The notes under the pieces were generated by a model. That model was given only the letters and a program-made list of their open reading frames with translations. It did not search any database and was not told where the DNA came from. DNA of 6,655 nucleotides. It comes from an uncultured bacterium (GTDB lineage Bacteria > Planctomycetota > UBA1135 > GCA-002686595). A program made the position numbers and the translations under genes. This document shows positions 1 to 6,145 of the stretch, one piece after another (the first letter of the stretch is position 1; the number at the start of each line of letters is the position of its first letter). Location: positions 1 to 6,655 of the forward strand of contig CAJXRJ010000428.1 in NCBI GenBank assembly GCA_913058555.1, given 5' to 3'.

Positions 1-525
1 GGGCACGGCAGGCTGCTTGGCTGCCTTGGGGCCCGGCTTCGCACCGGGGACCGCTGCCGGAGTCGTGCCCTTGGGTGTACCGGCCGCTTTTGGGGCGGCG
101 CTTCCCTTCGCGGCATCCTGAGCCCTCTTCTTGGCCGCCTCTTCCTGGGCCCGCCGACGCGTTTGGATACGGGCGACTTCCGCCCTGAGCTCCGACGGAA
201 TGGGACGCTTCGCCTGGGTGAGGAGGTCCTGATAGAGCACAACGAACTCGTCGGTGTCGAGCTCCTTGCTCTGGTCCGCGTCGTGCTTGGCGAAGGTCGC
301 GCCCGAGATCCGGATCTTTGTCGCGCCGACCTCAGCGGGGCTCACCGAGCCGTTGCTGTCGCTATCCAGGCGCTTGAACGTCGCTCGGATGACTTCCACC
401 GCCGAGCGCTTGGCCTTGCCCCGCTGGGTGCCGCTCTTGGGCGATTGAGCCGCGCCGGCCGCGGGGGAGAGGAGAGCACAGACAAGCAGGGCGCCAAGGG
501 CGCGTGATTTCGGATTCAGCTGCAT
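1..525 (-). CDS. Exported EF-hand (calcium-binding) protein, 3' end cut by window edge
   Basis: Read on the minus strand, this frame stays open for 175 codons from an ATG at 525-523 to the window edge, so the C-terminus is missing. A good Shine-Dalgarno (AGGAAG, plus-strand positions 531-536) sits 5 nt upstream. Residues 1-25 look like a Sec signal peptide: basic start, hydrophobic core around 10-20, and an A-x-A site near 23-25. Two EF-hand loops follow. Residues 54-65 (DSDSNGSVSPAE) have Asp, Asp, Asn, Gly and Glu at loop positions 1, 3, 5, 6 and 12. Residues 82-93 (DADQSKELDTDE) have Asp, Asp, Ser, Asp and Glu at 1, 3, 5, 9 and 12. From about 110 comes a charged, probably helical segment, then a low-complexity Lys/Ala/Pro tail from about 138 onward. 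The likely role is calcium binding outside the cytoplasm; target and partners are unknown. It is divergent from the transketolase genes. Exact function is not recognised. Confidence 0.85.
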   Translation of the reverse strand, partial: MQLNPKSRALGALLVCALLSPAAGAAQSPKSGTQRGKAKRSAVEVIRATFKRLDSDSNGSVSPAEVGATKIRISGATFAKHDADQSKELDTDEFVVLYQDLLTQAKRPIPSELRAEVARIQTRRRAQEEAAKKRAQDAAKGSAAPKAAGTPKGTTPAAVPGAKPGPKAAKQPAVP

Positions 526-530
526 GGGGT

Positions 531-536
531 CTTCCT
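531..536 (-). promoter_or_regulatory. Ribosome binding site of the EF-hand protein
   Basis: On the minus strand AGGAAG lies 5 nt before the ATG at 525-523. It supports that start and confirms that the minus-strand frame, rather than the overlapping plus-strand frames, is the real gene here. Confidence 0.6.
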
Positions 537-621
537 GCGAGGAAAATTCGGCTTCGGATGGGTCGGTTGGCGGGCCGAACCCATGCTCCTGCACATGGCG
601 TGCCCGAAGATGAACACGCCT

Positions 622-635
622 TTAGACTAGTGAAA
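622..635. promoter_or_regulatory. AT-rich imperfect palindrome, candidate promoter/operator core
   Basis: The sequence reads TT-ag-ACTAGT-ga-AA, with a perfect 6-bp centre and matching outer TT/AA pairs. It stands out from very GC-rich surroundings and lies about 100 bp before the EF-hand start and about 215 bp before the transketolase start. TAGACT at 623-628 matches a -10 box at 4 of 6 positions, but no good -35 is seen at the right distance. It could equally be chance. Confidence 0.2.
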
Positions 636-848
636 GGGCCGCTGACGTCGAGTGCTGCGGTCGGTTTGAGGCCCCTATGTCCTCCATCGGAGACTCTGGA
701 GCCCTCCTACACCCGAATTCCGCCCCCGCACGATTTCCGTGGCCCCGGGGCGCGCCTGGGCCCCTGGGTGGCCGAATCGCGCCGTGACTGGGCTGCGGCA
801 TCGAGAAAGGGCCGAGCAACGGGGGGTCTCGATCGGCAAACTAGGCCC

Positions 849-1850
849 ATGAGCGCTCCTCCTGATCTCGCGCCCCTCAGCGCAGAATCCCCCCCCAAGA
901 AAGTCGCAACGCGCAACGCCTACGGCGAAGCGCTCCTGGAGCTCGGGGCCACGAACCCCGACGTAGTCGTCCTCGACGCCGACCTCTCCGGATCGACCAA
1001 AACCAAGGCGTTCGGGAAGGCCCATCCCGATCGGTTCCTCAACATGGGCGTCGCCGAAGCCAACATGATTGGCGTCGCTGCGGGTCTGGCCTCCCAGGGC
1101 AAAGTCGCCTTCGCGAGTTCATTCGCGATGTTTGCCACCGGCAAGGCGTTTGAACAGATCCGACAGAGCGTCTGCGTGCCGGACTTGAACGTCAAGATCT
1201 GCGCGACCCACGCCGGCCTCACGGTCGGCGAGGACGGCAAGTCCCACCAGATGCTCGAGGACGTCACGCTCATGCGCGTCATCCCGAACATGCATGTGAT
1301 GGTTCCCGCCGATTCAGTGGAAGCCAAACAGTGCATCCACGCTGCAGCCGAGATCAACGGCCCGGTGTACGTGCGACTCTCGCGCGGCGCGACTCCGATC
1401 GTGTTCGCGGAGAACTACAAGTTCCAGTTCGGCAAAGCAGCGATGCTGCGCGAAGGACACGATCTCGCCATCATTTGTATGGGCGTGACGGTGTCCGCTT
1501 CGATGCAAGCCGCGGAGCTTCTTGCCCAGGACGGTATCCAAGCACGTGTCCTGAACATGGCCACGATCAAACCGTTCGACCATGGCGCGGTCGCCGCTGC
1601 GGCACGGGACTGCGGCGCGATTCTGACCGCCGAAGAGCATCAACAAAACGGCGGGCTCGGCGACGCCGTTGCGCAGTCGGTAGTGCTCTCCCACCCGGTC
1701 CCCATGGCCATGTGCGCCATGGACGATTCATTCGGCCAAAGCGGCACCGGCGACGAACTGCTGGCCCATTACGGCCTCGATTCAAACGGCATCGCGGCAC
1801 GCGCGAAGGAACTCATGCAACGCAAGGCGAAGACGGCGGGGAGCGTTTAA
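849..1850 (+). CDS. Split transketolase, C-terminal-half subunit
   Basis: This 333-residue protein matches the C-terminal half of transketolase: the pyrimidine-binding domain plus the C-terminal domain. With the next gene product it should form the thiamine-diphosphate enzyme that moves two-carbon units between sugar phosphates in the pentose phosphate pathway. Visible marks are DADLSGSTKTKAF (about 43-55), GVAEANM with Glu70 as the expected catalytic glutamate contacting the cofactor's aminopyrimidine ring, SFAMFATGKAFEQIR (91-105), HAGLTVGEDGKSHQ (121-134, including His133), and the C-terminal domain motif TAEEHQQNGGLGDAVAQ (260-276). The ATG at 849 is chosen because family similarity begins about 18 residues later. 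The frame is open back to 504, but that extension has no family character. The ribosome site is weak (TAGG, spacer 3). Such subunits are usually annotated as tktB or transketolase C-terminal section. Related 1-deoxyxylulose-5-phosphate synthase is unlikely, because that enzyme is normally one fused chain. Confidence 0.93.
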   Translation: MSAPPDLAPLSAESPPKKVATRNAYGEALLELGATNPDVVVLDADLSGSTKTKAFGKAHPDRFLNMGVAEANMIGVAAGLASQGKVAFASSFAMFATGKAFEQIRQSVCVPDLNVKICATHAGLTVGEDGKSHQMLEDVTLMRVIPNMHVMVPADSVEAKQCIHAAAEINGPVYVRLSRGATPIVFAENYKFQFGKAAMLREGHDLAIICMGVTVSASMQAAELLAQDGIQARVLNMATIKPFDHGAVAAAARDCGAILTAEEHQQNGGLGDAVAQSVVLSHPVPMAMCAMDDSFGQSGTGDELLAHYGLDSNGIAARAKELMQRKAKTAGSV

Positions 1851-1852
1851 CG

Positions 1853-2683
1853 ATGGCACTTGAAACCACAAGACGCGACGAGATCGCAGCGGCCGCCAAC
1901 CAGGTGCGCATCGACACGATTCGCATGGTGCACGCCGCCGCGTGCGGGCACCCGGGCGGGCCGCTGGGCATGGCGGACTTCATGGCGACGCTCTTCATGG
2001 AGCACTTGAACCTCGACGCTTCCAACCGCCACGCCCCTGATCGCGACCGGTTCGTGCTCGGCAATGGGCACACGTGCGCCGGCTACTACTCGCTCCTCGC
2101 CCAAAAGGGCCTGATCGACAGGGACGCGCTGCTGACGTTCCGCAAGTTCGGTTCGCCGCTGCAGGGACACCCCCACAGGAACCACGACCTCGGCATCGAC
2201 TTCTCCACGGGCAGCCTGGGCAACAGCTTGTCGGTGTCCCTCGGCATGGCCCTCGCGGCCAAGCAAAACGGCTGGGATACGCGCGTCTACAGCGCGTCGA
2301 GCGATGGTGAGAGCCAAGAGGGGCAGATCTGGGAAGCCGCCACCGCGGCCGCCCACTACGGCGCCTCGAACTTGACCGTGATGGTCGACTTCAACAACGT
2401 CCAGATCGACGGCTACATGCGCGATGTCATGGACGTGCGGGACCTACGCGCCAAGTACGAAGCCTTCGGCTGGCACGCCGTCGACGTGGACGGCCATGAC
2501 ATCGACGCGATTGACGCGGCGCTTGTGGCGGCCCGCGAAGAGACCGAGCGCCCAAGCGCCCTGATCCTCGAAACGCTCATCGGCAAGGGGGTCTCTTTCA
2601 TGGAGAACCAGCCCGGTTGGCACGGGGTCGCACCCAACGACGAAGAGGCCGCAAAGGCCCTTCAAGAGCTCGGCGCGTCCTAG
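1853..2683 (+). CDS. Split transketolase, N-terminal-half (thiamine diphosphate) subunit
   Basis: This 276-residue protein matches the N-terminal half of transketolase, which binds the diphosphate and metal of the cofactor. Motifs in order are GHPGGPLGMAD (32-42), the NGH element (71-73), GHPHR (105-109), STGSLGNSLSVSLGMALAAK (118-137), and the diphosphate/metal motif SDGESQEGQIWEA (150-162) ending in VDFNNVQIDG (178-187). Two normally conserved spots differ. The common GQG is here GNS (123-125), and the first Gly of GDG is Ser150. From memory SDGE occurs in other split transketolases, so activity is still likely. The ATG lies 2 nt after the stop of the preceding gene, with GGGGAG (1838-1843) as ribosome site, so the two subunits are almost certainly co-translated. 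The N-half gene comes second, opposite to the usual order. The frame is open upstream to 1331, but that part overlaps the C-half gene and is not coding. Confidence 0.93.
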   Translation: MALETTRRDEIAAAANQVRIDTIRMVHAAACGHPGGPLGMADFMATLFMEHLNLDASNRHAPDRDRFVLGNGHTCAGYYSLLAQKGLIDRDALLTFRKFGSPLQGHPHRNHDLGIDFSTGSLGNSLSVSLGMALAAKQNGWDTRVYSASSDGESQEGQIWEAATAAAHYGASNLTVMVDFNNVQIDGYMRDVMDVRDLRAKYEAFGWHAVDVDGHDIDAIDAALVAAREETERPSALILETLIGKGVSFMENQPGWHGVAPNDEEAAKALQELGAS

Positions 2684-2711
2684 GAGCCCTTCCCATCCGG
2701 TCGCAACCTTT

Positions 2712-2748
2712 ACCGCGCGGCTCCCGCATCCAACGGGGGTCGCGCGGT
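2712..2748 (+). terminator. GC-rich hairpin after the transketolase genes, possible terminator
   Basis: The arms 2712-2726 and 2734-2748 pair over 15 positions (13 Watson-Crick, 2 G-U) around a 7-nt loop; the outer 8 bp are perfect. It begins 28 nt after the transketolase stop and ends 33 nt before the protease start. No U-run follows on the plus strand, so it is not a textbook intrinsic terminator. It could be a Rho-assisted end, an RNA-stabilising 3' structure or a partial barrier between the two gene groups. Confidence 0.5.
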
Positions 2749-2770
2749 GTGCTTGGGGCCCTGAGCGAAT

Positions 2771-2774
2771 AGGA
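2771..2774 (+). promoter_or_regulatory. Ribosome binding site of the S41 protease
   Basis: AGGA lies 7 nt before the ATG at 2782. This good spacing supports that start and so the Pro-rich N-terminal tail ahead of the membrane segment. Confidence 0.5.
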
Positions 2775-2781
2775 TGGGGCC

Positions 2782-4176
2782 ATGAGCGAGCCGCAGCCTC
2801 CACCCGAGCCTTCCACCACCGCACCGATCAACCGGCGCACCGAACCGAGTGAGGCAAGGCCCGATCCAGCCGAAGTCGCCGGCGCAACCGCGGTCGCGCT
2901 CTTCTCATTGGGCATGACGGCTGGGATGCTGCTTCTCCTGATCGGGTTCACCCTGATCCCCGAGCCCGTCAATGAAGCCACGGCTGAGTTCGAGGCGGTG
3001 TCCGCTTTCGCCGCATCGCATTTCGTGCGGGAGCTATCGCCCACCGAGCTCAGCGAGCGAGCCCTGCACGGCATGCTCGATGGACTCGATGACTATTCGC
3101 GGTACCACGACCGCGGCGACGCCGAGCGTGCCCGGCGCGAGATCGATGGGGACTTCCGCGGCATCGGTGTCGTGTTCAAGCCGCCGACCAGCGACGCTCA
3201 AATCCTGTTTCCGGTCGACGGATCCCCGGCCGTGAAGGCCGGTGTGCGCGTCGGCGATCGCTTCGTCGAGATCGACGGCGAGGCCATCGCGGGACTCAAC
3301 GGAACCGAGCTGCGTGAGCGGTTGGCGCCGAAGGGGCGGAAGTTCGTCAACGTGCGCGTCGTGGGACTCGACGGAGAGACGCGGGACCTTGTGATCGAGC
3401 CCGAATTGCTGGTGGACCCCACGGTGCGCCACGTGGGCATGATCGAGGGTGAACCCGGCGTGGGCTACCTCGCCGTGCGTTCGTTCACGAACAACACGTC
3501 ACGCGAGTTCGACCGGGAACTCACGCGGCTGAGGGATCAAGGCGCCGAATCGGTCATCCTCGACTTCCGTTTCAACTACGGCGGCGTCTTGGACGCCGCC
3601 GTGGAGATGGCCGGCCGATTCCTCGACAAGGGCGTGATCGTCTCATCGGAGGGCCGCATTCACAACGAAGCCCATCTCGCGGACGACATCAACCCGCTCT
3701 TCAAGGGACTCGGAGTCGTGGTCCTCGTGAACGGTGATTCCGCGAGCGCGAGCGAAGTCTTTGCGGGCGCGCTCCAGGACTACCGCGCCGCCGTGGTGGT
3801 CGGCGAAGCCACCTTCGGCAAGGGCATGCTGCAAACGACACGATCTTTCCCGGCGTTCGGAAGCCGCGCGAAAGTCACGAGCGCGTACTTCTACTCGCCA
3901 AGCCACCGCAACTTCGAGCGCTCCTCCGACCCCGACCGGGACTACGGCATCCTGCCCGACCTGACCGTCTCCATCGACGAAGCCCGTCGTCGCTCGCTGC
4001 ACGTTTGGATCGCTCGCTACGACCCACCCCCTTCCGCACTGACGGCCCTCCTCGAGTGGGAGGCTGATTCCGACGAGTCGATCCTCCCCGAGCCGCCGCG
4101 GGACCCCCAGCTCGAGGCGGCCATCGCCATCCTGCGTGGGGAATCCCCCGGGCCACGCCTTGCAGAATCCCGCTGA
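2782..4176 (+). CDS. Membrane-anchored S41 family (CtpA-like) C-terminal processing protease
   Basis: This 464-residue protein is a carboxyl-terminal processing serine protease of peptidase family S41. Residues 1-32 are Pro-rich and polar. About 34-59 form one hydrophobic helix, a signal anchor that would place the rest outside the cytoplasmic membrane. A helical lead-in (about 65-115) includes the GMLDGLDDYSRY stretch typical of the family. A PDZ domain follows (about 123-205; GIGVVF, SPAVKAGVRVGDRFVEIDGEAI), then the protease core. The Ser-Lys dyad is visible: Ser322 in DSASASEVFAGALQDY and Lys347 in GEATFGKGML, 25 residues apart as in characterised CtpA/Prc enzymes; Glu325 fits the assisting acid. 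The substrate-site strand reads DFRFNYGG (261-268), with Tyr where Pro is common. The last ~60 residues are acidic and Pro-rich with no known domain. It probably processes or degrades envelope proteins from their C-termini; substrates are unknown. tsaD follows after 18 bp. Confidence 0.93.
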   Translation: MSEPQPPPEPSTTAPINRRTEPSEARPDPAEVAGATAVALFSLGMTAGMLLLLIGFTLIPEPVNEATAEFEAVSAFAASHFVRELSPTELSERALHGMLDGLDDYSRYHDRGDAERARREIDGDFRGIGVVFKPPTSDAQILFPVDGSPAVKAGVRVGDRFVEIDGEAIAGLNGTELRERLAPKGRKFVNVRVVGLDGETRDLVIEPELLVDPTVRHVGMIEGEPGVGYLAVRSFTNNTSREFDRELTRLRDQGAESVILDFRFNYGGVLDAAVEMAGRFLDKGVIVSSEGRIHNEAHLADDINPLFKGLGVVVLVNGDSASASEVFAGALQDYRAAVVVGEATFGKGMLQTTRSFPAFGSRAKVTSAYFYSPSHRNFERSSDPDRDYGILPDLTVSIDEARRRSLHVWIARYDPPPSALTALLEWEADSDESILPEPPRDPQLEAAIAILRGESPGPRLAESR

Positions 4177-4194
4177 CAGGCGAGACTCTCCGCC

Positions 4195-5250
4195 ATGGCC
4201 GAGCCAGACATAGAAACGAAGGGCCTGGTGCTCGGGATCGAGTCTTCCTGCGATGAAACGGCAGCTGCCGTCGTGGCGGGGGGGACCGAGGTCCTCTCGA
4301 ACGTGGTGAAGAGCCAGGCCGCGATCCACGCGGAGTTCGGCGGCGTGGTGCCCGAAGTGGCTGGCCGGTCCCACCTAGAGGCCATTCTGCCCGCCGTGGA
4401 CGAAGCCCTCAGCGGCGCCGGCGTTGGATTCGATGACCTCTCCGCCATCGCGGTCACGGCCCGGCCAGGCCTGATCGGATCGCTGCTCGTGGGCGTCTCC
4501 ACCGCCAAGGCCCTGGCTTGGACCCGTGGATTGCCCCTAGTGGACGTTCATCACATCGAGGCCCACGTCTACGCCGCGACCATGGAGGCCCCCGAGTCCG
4601 TCGAGTACCCGTGCATTGCGCTCGTGGTTTCGGGCGGGCATACGGCGCTCTACGACGTCCGGTCGCCCCTGGACATGTCGCCGATCGTGTCCACCCTCGA
4701 CGATGCCGCGGGCGAGGCCTTCGACAAGGTCGCATGGATTCTCGGTCTCGAGTACCCCGGCGGCCCGTCGGTGTCGCGCCTCGCGGAGGAGGGCAACCCC
4801 AAGGCCATCCACTTCCGCCGCTACTCGCCCAAGCCGCTCCCCGACGGGGCCAAGCAGATCGGTTTCTCCTTCAGCGGGCTCAAGACCGCGGTCCTCTACC
4901 ACGTCCGCGGCGGCGACGCCCTCCAGCCGACGCCGGCCCCCGAGGACATCGCAGACCGGGCCGACATCGCAGCCAGCTTCCAAGAAGCCGTGTGCGACAG
5001 CTTGGTCACCCAGACCCTGCGCGCCGCCAAGATGCGCGGCGCCGGCCAGGTCCTCGTGGCCGGGGGGGTCGCCTGCAACCGGCGCCTGCGGGAAATGATG
5101 GCAACCCGAGCCAAGGACGCTGGGATCCGATCCTTCTTCCCGTCGCCCGCTTACTGCACCGACAACGCGGTCATGATCGCCGGGCTCGGATGGAAGAGGC
5201 TAGAAAGTGGCCTAACCGCCGATCTAGCCCTAGACGCAGCTCCCAGGTAG
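4195..5250 (+). CDS. tsaD: tRNA N6-adenosine threonylcarbamoyltransferase TsaD
   Basis: TsaD transfers the threonylcarbamoyl group from threonylcarbamoyl-AMP to A37 of tRNAs reading ANN codons (t6A), in the cytoplasm with TsaB and TsaE. The 351-residue protein is near full family length. Clear marks are GIESSCDETAAAVV (14-27) at the start of the ASKHA fold, FGGVVPEVAGRSH (48-60), the metal-binding HHIEAH (119-124, His120 and His124 as ligands), VSGGHT (145-150), DDAAGEAFDKVA (169-180), GFSFSGLKTAV (223-233), VAGGVACNRRLR (288-299) and CTDNAVMIA (321-329), whose Asp323 is the third metal ligand. All key residues are present. The ATG at 4195 has a weak upstream AGG at 4178-4180 and gives the usual short N-terminus. 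It lies 18 bp after the protease gene and is probably co-transcribed with it. No partner genes tsaB, tsaC or tsaE are in the window. Confidence 0.97.
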   Translation: MAEPDIETKGLVLGIESSCDETAAAVVAGGTEVLSNVVKSQAAIHAEFGGVVPEVAGRSHLEAILPAVDEALSGAGVGFDDLSAIAVTARPGLIGSLLVGVSTAKALAWTRGLPLVDVHHIEAHVYAATMEAPESVEYPCIALVVSGGHTALYDVRSPLDMSPIVSTLDDAAGEAFDKVAWILGLEYPGGPSVSRLAEEGNPKAIHFRRYSPKPLPDGAKQIGFSFSGLKTAVLYHVRGGDALQPTPAPEDIADRADIAASFQEAVCDSLVTQTLRAAKMRGAGQVLVAGGVACNRRLREMMATRAKDAGIRSFFPSPAYCTDNAVMIAGLGWKRLESGLTADLALDAAPR

Positions 5251-5278
5251 GCCATCCGGCAGGTAGAATCCCGCCACT

Positions 5279-6145
5279 TTGGACGCGAACAAGCTAAGCG
5301 CACTCCTGGCCGCCATTCAGGCCGGAACGACGGAGCCCGGGGAGGGCGCCGAGAGGATCCTTGCGTGGGGCCGCGGGGCGCATGCCGCCGCGCTCCCCCA
5401 CTCCACCCTCGACCTCGATCGGGAAGCCCGGTGCGGGCACCCGGAGATCGTCTTCGGCGGCGGCAAGACGCCGGCCGAAATCGTCGACGTGATGGCGGCG
5501 CTCCATGGGGCCCATGGGCGCGTGCTCGCGACGCGCGTCTCGGAAGAGGCCTTCGCGGCGCTGCAAACCAAGTTCGACAATGACCCGGCCGCTGGATTGC
5601 GTTGCCACGCAAGGGCGCGCACCGCGTCCCTCGGGCCGGACGCACCCGGCACGGGTCTCGTTGCAGTGATCAGCGCGGGAACGAGCGACGGTGCCGTGGC
5701 CCAAGAAGCCGCCGTCACGGCCCGCTTCCTAGGGGCCCACGTGGAAGAGTTCGTCGACGTCGGCGTGGCTGGACTGCACCGCATACTGGACGTCGCGCCG
5801 CGTATCCGCGAGGCCAACGCGATCGTCGTCGCCGCCGGCATGGAGGGTGCGCTCCCGAGCGTCGTGGGCGGCCTTGTGGATCGCCCTGTGATCGCGGTGC
5901 CGACCTCCGTCGGCTACGGCGCCAGTTTCGGTGGACTGAGCGCCCTCCTGGGCATGCTCAACTCCTGCGCCTCTGGCGTCACCGTCGTCAACATCGACAA
6001 CGGATTCGGCGCTGGATTCGCCGCCGCCCAGATCAATCGCCTGGTCGTGCAAACGGCCGCGCGAGCCGCCGACTCACCGGCACAAGACCCCACCCGAACG
6101 CATGCCGCGTCGGGCTCCCCAGATTCGACCCCATCGATCCCATGA
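5279..6145 (+). CDS. larB: LarB, pyridinium-3,5-biscarboxylate mononucleotide synthase (nickel-pincer cofactor)
   Basis: LarB carboxylates the nicotinate ring of nicotinic acid adenine dinucleotide and splits off AMP. This is the first step to the nickel-pincer nucleotide cofactor used by lactate racemase and related LarA enzymes. Family marks are GHPEIVFGGGKTP (53-65), the PurE-like core ISAGTSDGAVAQEAAVTARF (131-150), VDVGVAGLHRIL (159-170), AAGMEGALPSVVGGLV (185-200), VPTSVGYGASFGG (207-219) and MLNSCASGVTVVNIDNGFGAG (226-246). Cys230 corresponds by motif to the cysteine known to form the covalent intermediate. The start is taken as TTG at 5279: an in-frame TAG at 5264-5266 rules out a longer protein, and the N-terminus then matches the family. 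AGGT at 5261-5264 is a distant ribosome site, so a slightly later start is possible. At 288 residues it is longer than the usual ~250. The extra is a Pro/Ser/Thr-rich tail (about 261-288) that runs into carA. Confidence 0.93.
   Translation: MDANKLSALLAAIQAGTTEPGEGAERILAWGRGAHAAALPHSTLDLDREARCGHPEIVFGGGKTPAEIVDVMAALHGAHGRVLATRVSEEAFAALQTKFDNDPAAGLRCHARARTASLGPDAPGTGLVAVISAGTSDGAVAQEAAVTARFLGAHVEEFVDVGVAGLHRILDVAPRIREANAIVVAAGMEGALPSVVGGLVDRPVIAVPTSVGYGASFGGLSALLGMLNSCASGVTVVNIDNGFGAGFAAAQINRLVVQTAARAADSPAQDPTRTHAASGSPDSTPSIP
6142..6145 (+). other. ATGA stop/start overlap of larB and carA
   Basis: TGA at 6143-6145 ends larB and ATG at 6142-6144 begins carA. Such junctions usually mean that ribosomes finishing the first gene restart on the second, tying CarA synthesis to larB translation. 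Confidence 0.8.

Larger units (their letters stand above)
526..848. other. Divergent intergenic region, no convincing gene
   Basis: This 323-bp stretch lies between the start codons of the EF-hand gene (leftward) and the transketolase C-half gene (rightward), so it should carry promoters for both. The plus-strand frame is open from 504 through to the transketolase gene, but its translation here is rich in Pro, Arg and Gly and resembles no known domain, so I treat it as non-coding. The least GC-rich spot is about 621-635, with the palindrome ACTAGT at 626-631 flanked by TT and AA. It is the best place for promoter or operator elements, but no clean -35/-10 pair is visible on either strand. Further right are GC-rich palindromes (742-751 and 747-764) that could fold in the leader RNA. 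Confidence 0.5.

Noticed and set aside
451..489. Possible lipoprotein signal (Cys16) in the EF-hand protein
   Set aside because: The residues before Cys16 are Leu-Leu-Val; a lipobox needs Gly, Ala or Ser just before the Cys. A signal peptidase I site near residues 23-25 fits better.
163..507. Plus-strand 114-codon open frame
   Set aside because: It lies opposite the EF-hand gene, whose signal peptide, two calcium loops and ribosome site are convincing on the minus strand.
504..848. In-frame upstream extension of the transketolase C-half gene (115 codons)
   Set aside because: The translation is Pro/Arg/Gly-rich with no family similarity; similarity to transketolase begins just after the ATG at 849, and GC-rich DNA gives long open frames by chance.
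1314..1694. Minus-strand frame inside the transketolase C-half gene
   Set aside because: Antisense shadow with no domain or ribosome site.
1331..1852. Upstream extension of the transketolase N-half frame
   Set aside because: It overlaps the clearly coding C-half gene in another frame and is Arg-rich without motifs; the ATG at 1853 fits family length and has a ribosome site.
3643..4374. Minus-strand 243-codon open frame
   Set aside because: It is antisense to the end of the protease gene and the start of tsaD, with no recognisable domain; a typical shadow frame in GC-rich DNA.
4518..5297. Plus-strand 259-codon open frame in another phase of tsaD
   Set aside because: Its Arg/Pro/Gly-rich translation shows no motifs, while the tsaD frame carries every family motif.
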